A stretch of 64,000 nt of DNA from an uncultured Armatimonadota bacterium (GTDB lineage Bacteria > Armatimonadota > Fimbriimonadia > Fimbriimonadales > Fimbriimonadaceae). Both the position numbers and the translations under genes were made by a program. Where the stretch lies: the NCBI GenBank assembly GCA_903904815.1, contig CAIVDU010000082.1:1-64000 (forward strand). The letters run 5' to 3'. The notes beneath the pieces were generated by a model, which was not told where the DNA came from, made no database searches, and saw only the letters and a program-made list of their open reading frames with translations. This document shows positions 23,980-31,087 of this stretch, piece by piece (position 1 is the stretch's first letter; each line of letters starts with the position of its first letter).

Positions 23980-25721
23980 CGGCAGGCTGGATGGACGGAG
24001 TCACCACCCGCAACCTCTTCTTCACGGGAAAGGGTGGTGTTGGGAAGACCTCTCTCGCGTGCGCTACCGCCGTCTATCTGACCGCGATGGGTCTGCGTAC
24101 GCTGATCGTTAGCACCGATCCTGCATCGAATCTTGATGAGGTGCTCGGAACGCCATTGTCCGGTTCTCCGACCGAGATCGTCTCGGTCCCTGGTCTCTTC
24201 GGGATGAATATCGACCCAGAAGCGGCGGCCTCCCGATATCGCGAAAGGGCTATCGGTCACTACCGCGGCGTGCTCCCCGAGGCGACCATCCGAAATATGG
24301 AGGAAGGTCTGTCGGGCGCTTGCACCACTGAGATCGCCGCCTTCGACGAGTTCACCGCGCTTCTCGGTGACGACGTCATCGGACAGACTTTCGATCGCAT
24401 CGTGTTCGACACCGCGCCAACCGGTCACACGCTGCGACTCCTAAGCCTTCCCTCCGCTTGGACGGGTTTCATCGATTCCAGCACAACCGGGATGTCTTGC
24501 CTTGGCCCTCTCACCGCCCTCGACAAGCAGGCCACCTTGTATCGCGACTCGGTCTCCGCCCTGAAAGACGCCGAAAAGACCACGCTCTTCCTTGTCGCCC
24601 GTCCCGACGGACCAACGCTCAAAGAAGCGGGTCGTGCAAGCATGGATTTAGCCGCTCTAGGAGTCTCCAATCAGCGACTGATCGTCAATGGACTATTTAC
24701 CCCGGCCGACAGGACCGATCTTGTCGCGGTAGCCATGGCCGATGGAAGCGAGCATGCCCTCTCCCACATTCCAGCGTCGCTAGAAGCGCTACCCCGATCG
24801 AAAGTTCCCTTGGCCCCCATGAACATGGTCGGAATTGAGGCGATTCGAGTGCTCCTGGGGGACGTCCCCGCCGTCTGCACACCGTCTGAACTCCCGGAGA
24901 TCAAGGGAATAGACCTAACTGCACTGGTCGAAGGCCTCGCAAACCAGAAACGGGGCGTGATCATGACGCTTGGCAAGGGTGGAGTGGGAAAGACCACCGT
25001 GGCGGCTGCGATTGTCAAGGAACTTGCTCTTCGGGGTCACTCGGTACTCCTCACAACCACCGATCCTGCCGCTCATGTCAGCGACGCGATCGGGGAGTTG
25101 CCTCTAACACTTAAGGTGGGGCGCATCGATCCTCACGAAGAGGTGCGGAAATACACCGCCGAGGTCATTCGGTCCGCCGGTGAAGATCTTGTCGATGATG
25201 AGTTGGAACTCCTGAAGGAGGACCTCCGCTCGCCCTGCACCGAAGAGATCGCCGTCTTTCGTGCATTCGCCGAGGCGGTGTCTCTTGGAGAAACCCAGTT
25301 CGTGGTCCTGGACACCGCGCCTACCGGCCACACGGTCCTTCTCTTGGACGCGGCAGAGGCATATCACCGCGAGGTGCTCAGGACGATCTCAAACGTCCCC
25401 GATACCGTCCGAGAGCTTCTCCCCCGCCTGCGAGATCCCGCCTTCACCAAACTGTTGATCGTAACCCTGCCGGAGTCGACCCCCGTCCATGAAGCCGCGA
25501 GTCTTCAGTCTGACCTGAGGCGTGCCGGCATTGAGCCCTACGCCTGGATCGTCAATCAGTCGCTAGCGCTTGCTGGCGCCACGGATCCACTCTTAAGAGT
25601 GAAAGCCTGCCTGGAGTCTGGACCGCTGTCCGAGGTGGAACTTCTCAGCGACCGCGTGATAGTCCTTCCCTGGATTCAAGACCCAAGCTCTCTAGTGGCC
25701 AACGTTCCCGCCCGTGCGTAG
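23976..25721 (+). CDS. arsA: ArsA arsenite-stimulated ATPase
   Basis: A 581-residue, two-halved ArsA. Walker A motifs GKGGVGKT lie at residues 18-25 and 333-340, and the DTAPTGHT signature occurs in both halves. The three arsenite-binding cysteines of the family are present: C116 (SGACTTE), C175 (MSCLGP) and C421 (SPCTEE), matching Cys113/172/422 of the R773 protein. ArsA couples ATP hydrolysis to an ArsB pump, with ArsD delivering As(III). The GTG start overlaps the arsM::arsD stop. No arsB or acr3 gene is in the window. The 3' end overlaps the convergent metallophosphoesterase gene by 30 bp. Confidence 0.95.
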   Translation: MTAGWMDGVTTRNLFFTGKGGVGKTSLACATAVYLTAMGLRTLIVSTDPASNLDEVLGTPLSGSPTEIVSVPGLFGMNIDPEAAASRYRERAIGHYRGVLPEATIRNMEEGLSGACTTEIAAFDEFTALLGDDVIGQTFDRIVFDTAPTGHTLRLLSLPSAWTGFIDSSTTGMSCLGPLTALDKQATLYRDSVSALKDAEKTTLFLVARPDGPTLKEAGRASMDLAALGVSNQRLIVNGLFTPADRTDLVAVAMADGSEHALSHIPASLEALPRSKVPLAPMNMVGIEAIRVLLGDVPAVCTPSELPEIKGIDLTALVEGLANQKRGVIMTLGKGGVGKTTVAAAIVKELALRGHSVLLTTTDPAAHVSDAIGELPLTLKVGRIDPHEEVRKYTAEVIRSAGEDLVDDELELLKEDLRSPCTEEIAVFRAFAEAVSLGETQFVVLDTAPTGHTVLLLDAAEAYHREVLRTISNVPDTVRELLPRLRDPAFTKLLIVTLPESTPVHEAASLQSDLRRAGIEPYAWIVNQSLALAGATDPLLRVKACLESGPLSEVELLSDRVIVLPWIQDPSSLVANVPARA

Positions 25722-26435
25722 GTATTCGGCGAAATACTCGGGCAGTCCGGCGGCAACGAGGCGGGAACAGGCGAGTTCGACATCGTAATCCACTCGGATC
25801 TGCTCAGTCGTGACCGACGATCCATCGATGGTGAGCACGCAATACCCGGCTTGAGGGTTTCCGTCCTTCGGTCGCCCCACGCTTCCTGTGTTCACAAAGT
25901 GCACGCCCTCGACTTCTCGGTGGAACGGAACGTGCGTGTGTCCGAACACGATCACGTCGGCTTCGGCGTCGGCTTTGCCCCCCGCCGTGAACTGCTTCAG
26001 GTAGCCGTCCGACCGATTCACGAACAGGTACTCCGTGGTGTCTCGCGGAGACCCGTGGCAGAACAGCACGCGCTGTCCCTCGAAGGTCAACCGGATCTCT
26101 CGCGGGAGCTCTCGCAGCCATGCCTTGTGGTCGTCCGAAGTTTGTTCTCTCGTCCAAAAGAACGAGGTGTTCGACATCTCGATATCGAACTCCTTGACGT
26201 AGTGGCAGCCGCAACTTTCGAGGTTGAACCCAACCCCTTCGTCGTAGTTACCAAGGATCGTTGGGCAAGCCAGCGCCATGATGGCGTCTTGGACCTCGTT
26301 AGGTTGCGAGGCGTACCCGCCTAAATCGCCAAGGCAGTAAACCCCGTCAAAAGCCTGCGACTTGATCGATTCGATCACCGCCTCGGTGGCGGGGAGGTTG
26401 GCGTGAACGTCTGAGAAAATGGCAAGTCTTATCAT
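25692..26435 (-). CDS. Calcineurin-like metallophosphoesterase (YfcE/MJ0936-type)
   Basis: A 247-residue phosphoesterase. The metal-binding motifs are complete: FSDVHAN (D-x-H, residues 6-12), GDLGGY (G-D-x-x), GNYDEG (GNxD variant of GNHD), CHGSP and GHTHVPF. These define the metallophos_2/YfcE family of Mn- or Fe-dependent phosphodiesterases and phosphatases. I chose the ATG at 26435 because the conserved IRLAIFSDVH begins there and the stop of a small upstream ORF overlaps it (ATGA). It is the last gene of the arsR2-aquaporin operon. Its part in arsenic resistance is unknown; phosphatase action on arsenic- or phosphate-sugar metabolites is only a guess. Confidence 0.88.
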   Translation of the reverse strand: MIRLAIFSDVHANLPATEAVIESIKSQAFDGVYCLGDLGGYASQPNEVQDAIMALACPTILGNYDEGVGFNLESCGCHYVKEFDIEMSNTSFFWTREQTSDDHKAWLRELPREIRLTFEGQRVLFCHGSPRDTTEYLFVNRSDGYLKQFTAGGKADAEADVIVFGHTHVPFHREVEGVHFVNTGSVGRPKDGNPQAGYCVLTIDGSSVTTEQIRVDYDVELACSRLVAAGLPEYFAEYLRTGGNVGH

Positions 26436-26548
26436 GGGTTTGGATCCGTTTTGAGAGAGGTGTCGGGACGATCGGCTTCGTGAAGGACCAGAAAGTTCCG
26501 AACCTTGAGTTCGATTTCGTCCCGCACCCGGCGGAACAGGACGGTCAT
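26432..26548 (-). CDS. Small conserved-position ORF (38 aa) between aquaporin and phosphoesterase genes
   Basis: A 38-residue reading frame, MTVLFRRVRDEIELKVRNFL followed by VLHEADRPDTSLKTDPNP. Its ATG (26548) overlaps the aquaporin stop as ATGA, and its own TGA stop overlaps the phosphoesterase ATG (ATGA), so it fills the space between the two genes exactly and would be translationally coupled on both sides. The first 22 residues could form a basic amphipathic helix. I do not recognise a family. It may be a genuine small protein or the trace of a longer gene. Confidence 0.5.
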   Translation of the reverse strand: MTVLFRRVRDEIELKVRNFLVLHEADRPDTSLKTDPNP

Positions 26549-27261
26549 AGCTCTCCGGCAACCTCTTCCAATGCTTCGAGGAGTTCGTTTGGGGCGCCCT
26601 TAGAGTGTTCATGTTCGAGTCGTATCGCCTCGAAGCACAGCGCTCCCAATACCGCGCCCAAAATCGGCCCGACAATGTAGATCCAGTAGTTCGTGAGGGC
26701 GGCCCCTCCGGCAAAGACCGCGGGGCCTAAAGAACGAGCGGGATTCATCGAGCCACCGGTTACCGGGCCCCCAATGAGAACATTCATCACGACCGTGAAT
26801 CCGATCGCGATGGCCGGAACCGTGCCCGAAACGCGCTTGTCCGTCGCGACCGAGATGATGACCAGCATCAACAAGAACGAGATCGCCATTTCGGTCCCGA
26901 TGTTTCGGAGCAACAGGTCTGGTTGAGCGGGGACATGCGTGCCTGACCCAGCCCCAAAAAGGAGCGCCACCACGCCAGCCGCCACAATGCCGCCGGCAAG
27001 TTGGGACAGGACATACGGCAGAACGAATCGCCAGGGAAATCGCTTCGCGGTGGCGAAGGCGATGGTCACTGCGGGGTTGAAATGGGCCGCCGAGATCGGT
27101 CCCAGCGCATAGATCATGGCCAACACCGAAAGCCCGGATACGAGAGCCGCCGCCAACAGAGAAGCATCTCCGCCCGAAAGCTTTCCACTCGCCGAAAGCG
27201 CAACGGGTACGAACACGATTCCGAACGTGCCCAAGAACTCGGCAAAGTACCGCTTCAGCAA
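26545..27261 (-). CDS. MIP-family aquaporin/aquaglyceroporin (AqpS-like context)
   Basis: A 238-residue channel protein with six membrane helices. The two NPA boxes are intact: HFNPAVTIAF (NPA at 62-64) and SMNPARSLGPAVF (NPA at 173-175). Aquaporins inside ars operons (AqpS type) let As(III) cross the membrane and can substitute for a pump when the internal concentration is high. The start is TTG, overlapping the arsR2 stop by 7 nt, so arsR2, aquaporin, the small ORF and the phosphoesterase are one transcript. Assignment to arsenite transport is by context. Confidence 0.92.
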   Translation of the reverse strand: MLKRYFAEFLGTFGIVFVPVALSASGKLSGGDASLLAAALVSGLSVLAMIYALGPISAAHFNPAVTIAFATAKRFPWRFVLPYVLSQLAGGIVAAGVVALLFGAGSGTHVPAQPDLLLRNIGTEMAISFLLMLVIISVATDKRVSGTVPAIAIGFTVVMNVLIGGPVTGGSMNPARSLGPAVFAGGAALTNYWIYIVGPILGAVLGALCFEAIRLEHEHSKGAPNELLEALEEVAGEL

Positions 27262-27671
27262 CAGGCCTGTTCCACTTCACCGGTTGGCGTGCAGCAATCT
27301 CCGCCTGGTTCACAGTCCGACGCTTCCGCACAGGCGTTGGTTCCATCGCCCCGAGCAATGCTTTGAAGGTTGAGAGCCACCTCTTCAAAGGCCTGTGATC
27401 TCAAAGAGCAGATCATCTGTTTTCCCCTGCGCTCAATCGCTATCAAACCGGCCGCCTCCAACTCATGAAGGTGATGAGAGATGGTCGAAGTGATCTTCTC
27501 GGCCCCCGTAATTTGGCAGCAGACCTCGCTGGCCGTCGGCCCCGGATAGACCCCACCCGATTCGTTCATCACCGCGCGTCCGCAACACATTTGGGACAGG
27601 AACTGCACGATCCGTAGACGGGTTGGGTCCCCGAGAGCCTTGTACGCTTTGTGATTCATTTCGCCATTCAT
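27255..27671 (-). CDS. arsR: ArsR-family arsenite-responsive repressor (copy 2)
   Basis: A 138-residue paralogue of the first ArsR. YKALGDPTRLRIVQFL and TSTISHHLHELEAAGLIAIERRGK form the winged helix. Cysteine pairs at QMCCGRAV, SEVCCQIT and a Cys-rich C-terminal tail (CEPGGDCC, QACC) mirror copy 1 with extra cysteines. First gene of the - strand arsenic operon. The matching operator CATTTCG-N8-CGAAATG (27712-27733) lies upstream, so the two operons probably share a regulon. The start at 27671 is preceded by TATCAT at 27684-27679. Confidence 0.9.
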   Translation of the reverse strand: MNGEMNHKAYKALGDPTRLRIVQFLSQMCCGRAVMNESGGVYPGPTASEVCCQITGAEKITSTISHHLHELEAAGLIAIERRGKQMICSLRSQAFEEVALNLQSIARGDGTNACAEASDCEPGGDCCTPTGEVEQACC

Positions 27672-27678
27672 GAAAATG

Positions 27679-27733
27679 ATGATATCACGGGTTCGGTCAT
27701 TTTGAGGTGATCATTTCGCTAAATTACGAAATG
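27679..27733 (-). promoter_or_regulatory. Promoter and ArsR operator of the arsR2-aquaporin operon
   Basis: The operator is CATTTCG-N8-CGAAATG at 27712-27733, matching the site before arsR1. On the minus strand TATCAT (27684-27679) ends 7 nt before the ATG at 27671, leaving no room for a ribosome binding site and suggesting a leaderless mRNA. The operator lies just upstream of the -35 region. Confidence 0.65.
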
Positions 27734-27936
27734 AAATTGATGATCGGCAGACAGCTTCAGCAAGGACGGTGTTGAGTATTGGAAGCCTGGTGACTCGCAA
27801 AGATTTCAAGCCTGTGGGAGTGTGCGGGTTCGACCGCGCCATCAACAGCGTGGCTTGTCTCGCGCCCCCCCCGGTGTAAAGCGTGGGAGAAGAACGCGGT
27901 GAATCGCGAACACGCGCGGAAGCTGTTGAGAGCTGT

Positions 27937-28143
27937 TTAGGTTCAAATGTAGGCGCAGAGTGCGGAGTGAAGCGGCGACACGTGCGCATTAAGCCGCGCT
28001 GATCACAGCGCTCTCAAGCAAGTGCACTTCCAAAAAGTGGCAAATACTCGTGCGAACGTCCCAATGCAACGCCCTGCTTGACGCAATTGTGATCAGCACG
28101 ACTCGCAGCGCATGAAACCGGCGCATACCCGCTTAGGTTCAAA
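27937..28143. mobile_element. Candidate small insertion: 11-bp direct repeats around a 100-bp imperfect palindrome
   Basis: TTAGGTTCAAA occurs at 27937-27947 and 28133-28143 as an exact direct repeat. Inside lies a 100-bp imperfect palindrome with perfect 10-bp ends GCTGATCACA (27998-28007) and TGTGATCAGC (28088-28097) and a matching inner TCAAGCA pair. No reading frame is present. It may be a non-autonomous element with a target duplication or a structured RNA; one copy only was seen. Confidence 0.35.
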
Positions 28144-28230
28144 GAAGCATTAGATTTTGGGACTACGAGTCCCTAACACTTGTCGCGTTCATGCAGGTCG
28201 TGACCTAGCCGATCCAAACCCGCAAGCACC

Positions 28231-28337
28231 CGTCATGTTGAGCTTGCGAAACACCCCCTCCTGCGGTCTGAGCTTCCGATTGCGTGATCGCCAGGCTCAA
28301 ATACAGGAGGGGGTCCTTCGTTTCACTCAGGATGACG
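28231..28337. mobile_element. MITE-like palindromic element, copy 1
   Basis: A 107-bp element that begins CGTCATGTTGAGCTTGCGAA and ends CTCAGGATGACG. Its ends are long imperfect inverted repeats of about 30 bp (the right end read backwards starts CGTCATCCTGAG). The same element occurs at 52140-52245 preceded by the same GCACC. Neither copy has a gene. The internal CACCCCCTCCT and AGGAGGGGG arms pair as well. Confidence 0.65.
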
Positions 28338-28435
28338 ATGTGCTCGGAGGGGGGAGCAAAGTTACGCACCTTCCCAACACCCAAATCAAATATGAAAAAT
28401 GAAGCTATGGGCGACTAGGTACGAATACCAGGCAC

Positions 28436-28470
28436 AAAAAGCCCCTGACCTTGCGAAAGGACAGGGGCTT
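28436..28470 (-). terminator. Rho-independent terminator of the tamB-bamA-skp cluster
   Basis: Read on the minus strand: AAGCCCCTGTCCTT-TCGC-AAGGTCAGGGGCTT, followed by a T run. The stem is nearly perfect over 14 bp, with one T-T mismatch, and starts 6 nt after the skp stop codon. Confidence 0.9.
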
Positions 28471-28476
28471 ATCGAA

Positions 28477-29115
28477 TTAGCTCTTCGACTTGTTCATCAG
28501 CTTCGTAGCCGCATCGGTGAGGTCGTTCGCGCTATAAGGAGCGACTTGAGATGAGAACACAACGCTGAAGCCCTGTTCCTTGGCAACTTGGCTCACGATG
28601 TCGCGGATCTTGCTGATCGCGTCGTTCTGAGCTTTCTCGCCGAGACCGTTCAGCTCGTCGTTAAACTCCTGCGTCCACTTCTGCTGCAGAACGCCGAGGC
28701 TGTCCTTGTGGCGGTTGAACTCTTCGATTTGTGCAAGTTCTGCCGGTGTGGGGTTGGACTTTGTGGCCAAGGCTCGATATTGAGCGTCCGCGTCCTTAGC
28801 GCTTTGAGTGATCTTGTCCAGGGCGATCTTGTCTTCCGGAGTGAGCTTATCCTTCAACGAGAGGTCATGAAACTTCTGCGCGTCTTCGGGTTTCAGCACC
28901 TTATAGGTGTTGACCAGATCGAGGACGCCGACTCGGATCGTCTTCGCGCCTCGGAGGGTCTCTTGCTGCTTCTTCGAATAGTCGCTATCCGTGAAAACCT
29001 TGTTCAGATCGACCGTGCCAACTTTGTCGCCGGGCGCCTTGAAGCCCATTCCGCACATCACGCCCGCAAGCGCAATCGCGGCATACCAACCCATTCTCTC
29101 TATTTTCACACTCAT
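28477..29115 (-). CDS. skp: OmpH/Skp-family periplasmic chaperone
   Basis: A 212-residue exported protein with a signal segment (WYAAIALAGVMCGMGF). The layout is that of OmpH/Skp: a beta strand VGTVDLNKVF near residue 33, a long charged alpha-helical middle (residues about 50-165, coiled-coil tentacles), and a returning strand FSVVFSSQV, ending in AYSAND-like sequence before the C-terminal helix. The middle segment is longer than in E. coli Skp. Skp holds unfolded outer-membrane proteins. It lies 11 bp downstream of bamA with AAAGGAT before the ATG, and is followed by the terminator. Confidence 0.82.
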   Translation of the reverse strand: MSVKIERMGWYAAIALAGVMCGMGFKAPGDKVGTVDLNKVFTDSDYSKKQQETLRGAKTIRVGVLDLVNTYKVLKPEDAQKFHDLSLKDKLTPEDKIALDKITQSAKDADAQYRALATKSNPTPAELAQIEEFNRHKDSLGVLQQKWTQEFNDELNGLGEKAQNDAISKIRDIVSQVAKEQGFSVVFSSQVAPYSANDLTDAATKLMNKSKS

Positions 29116-29126
29116 ATTTTTATCCT

Positions 29127-30911
29127 TTAGAACGGCGTTCCAATTTGGAAGTGGACTCGGCTCTTGCCTTGCTCGTCGAAGCCAAGATCGAGTCGGATGT
29201 TGCCCAGGCCAGGGATCTTGAAGCTGACTCCTGCGCCGAAACCGAGATACATTCTTGCTGTCTCAGTCTGTCGATAGCTGTTGACGCTTCCGTAGCCGCC
29301 CCATGCTCCGCCGTAGTCTACAAAGGGGATCAGCTCGAATGCCTTCTGAATTGGAACACGATACTCAAGATTCGTGATCAGCTCGTCTCGGCCCCACAGC
29401 AGATCTTCTGGGTAACCGCGAATCGTGTCCACACCACCCGCGAAGAACTGCTCGAAGAACGGGACCTTGCCGCGAATGTCGCCCAGTCGGACTCGCCAAG
29501 CGAGGACCTTTCGGGGAGCGTCGATCTCCTTAGAGGTTCGCGCAGGACCGTTTGTCCAATAGCGTCGATAATCCAGCGTATTTCGAATAAACAGATTCGA
29601 TCCAAGAATCGACTGGTTCGCTCCAACGCCACCGATCTCGGTGATGTTGGAATAGCCAGGCTCGACCGCAATATGGAGGTAGTCGCCTCTCGAAGGGTCC
29701 GTGTCCACGTCGCGGCGATTGATCGTATAGCCCGCCGTCGCCACACCGACTTGTCCATCCTGTTGGATAAAGTCGCTGATCGTCGATCCGATCTGAGTCT
29801 TGACGTTCTCGAATCGAACTCCGAGACCATAGCTGGCGATGTCGTTGATCGGCCGCGAGAAGCCGAGGGACGTTCCCGTTCGTCGCTCGTAGTACTCACT
29901 CGTCGTGGATGAGGGAGCGTTCTGTCCAAAGACACCCGAGAATCGATAGACGATTCGGCTGTAAACCGAGGCTCGGATCGTGGTGTCCTTGCTGTCGTAA
30001 AACGGATTTGTGTAGTCGACGCCAATGCTCGGTCCGCCGCCTTGAGTTGCCTGCAGGAGGTCGACCGAGACGCCTTGACCAGTCCCGTTTAGGTTGGTAT
30101 CGGAAAGACGAAGGACGCCCGCAATGCTGCTGCTGGGATCTACCTGAACTCCAAAGGAGAACTGACCGGTCCTGGCCTCTTTGACAACGTAGGTGAGGTT
30201 CTCTACACCGAGGTCCGCCGGTTCGTCGATGGGAGTCGGGTTCTCAAACCAACCGGAGTTGTAGAGTCGCTTGAGGTCTGCCGTCACCTTCGTGCCACTC
30301 AGGACGTCTCCCGGACGGGTCTTGATCAGACGTCGCATCACCGCGTTCTTGGTGCGAGTGTTGCCCTGGATGTTGACCGTGCCGACCTTCGTCTCAACGA
30401 TCACCAGATTCAGCGTGTTCGGAGATTGAGGAAGCGGATTGAGGTCCGTGACCCGTGCAAAGTATCCCTTTTTGCTATAGAGGGCTTCCACCGCTCTTGC
30501 GCTCGGCTCGGACTGACGGAGGTTGAAAACGTCACCCGCCTTCAGCGTGAGAACCTTGACGATCTCATCCGTCTTGACCACGGTGTTACCGGTAACCCGG
30601 ACTTCCTTGATCACTGGGAATTCGACCACGTCGACGTTTACTTGCCAGTTGCCGCTGTCCAGCGGAGTACCGCGGACTTCGACCGTCTGGAAGAACCCAA
30701 GGTCGTTCAGGGTCTCCTTATCGTGGTCCAGGTTCTCCTGCAAGAACGGCTGGCCAACCTTGGTCCGCATGTTGGCCAAGATCGCTTCTCGAGACACTCG
30801 TTGGTTCCCGTGAACTACGATCTCTTTAATAATGCTGGCCTGTTGCCCGGCGTGTGCTGCCATGGCCAGTGCCCATACCGTCGCGGTGATGCCGATGCTC
30901 CTAAGCCTCAA
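29127..30911 (-). CDS. bamA: Outer membrane assembly factor BamA (Omp85)
   Basis: A 594-residue Omp85 protein. A signal peptide (ITATVWALAMAAHAG) is followed by about three POTRA domains (IIKEIVVHGNQRVSREAIL; IKEVRVTGNTVVKTDEIV; VGTVNIQGNTRTKNAVMRR) and a C-terminal 16-stranded barrel that ends in Phe and carries the VRGY-type loop motif as TIRGYPEDLL. It has fewer POTRA domains than the proteobacterial five. The start is TTG after GGAGG. With tamB upstream and skp downstream it forms an outer-membrane biogenesis cluster. Confidence 0.92.
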   Translation of the reverse strand: MRLRSIGITATVWALAMAAHAGQQASIIKEIVVHGNQRVSREAILANMRTKVGQPFLQENLDHDKETLNDLGFFQTVEVRGTPLDSGNWQVNVDVVEFPVIKEVRVTGNTVVKTDEIVKVLTLKAGDVFNLRQSEPSARAVEALYSKKGYFARVTDLNPLPQSPNTLNLVIVETKVGTVNIQGNTRTKNAVMRRLIKTRPGDVLSGTKVTADLKRLYNSGWFENPTPIDEPADLGVENLTYVVKEARTGQFSFGVQVDPSSSIAGVLRLSDTNLNGTGQGVSVDLLQATQGGGPSIGVDYTNPFYDSKDTTIRASVYSRIVYRFSGVFGQNAPSSTTSEYYERRTGTSLGFSRPINDIASYGLGVRFENVKTQIGSTISDFIQQDGQVGVATAGYTINRRDVDTDPSRGDYLHIAVEPGYSNITEIGGVGANQSILGSNLFIRNTLDYRRYWTNGPARTSKEIDAPRKVLAWRVRLGDIRGKVPFFEQFFAGGVDTIRGYPEDLLWGRDELITNLEYRVPIQKAFELIPFVDYGGAWGGYGSVNSYRQTETARMYLGFGAGVSFKIPGLGNIRLDLGFDEQGKSRVHFQIGTPF

Positions 30912-31087
30912 TACTCCTCCAAACTCGGGGATCGCGGAAATCGATCCGCTTGACTGTACCCGCCACGTACAGAAGAGCGAAGTTCCCTCTGCGTTACGCG
31001 CAAGATGGAAGATTATGAATGCCGCAGACGGTCAGATGGCTCGATTTAGTTCAACTGTGTGCAACTATCAGCTGAAATTGGGTCCTC

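Noticed and set aside
26436-26714. A 93-codon N-terminal extension of the metallophosphoesterase.
   Set aside because: The conserved phosphoesterase strand begins at the ATG at 26435, and the extension overlaps the aquaporin 3' end and the small ORF in another frame.
27711-27989. A 92-codon open frame on the minus strand upstream of arsR2.
   Set aside because: It covers the ArsR operator and the palindromic region, has a low-complexity Arg/Thr/Ser composition and no ribosome binding site.
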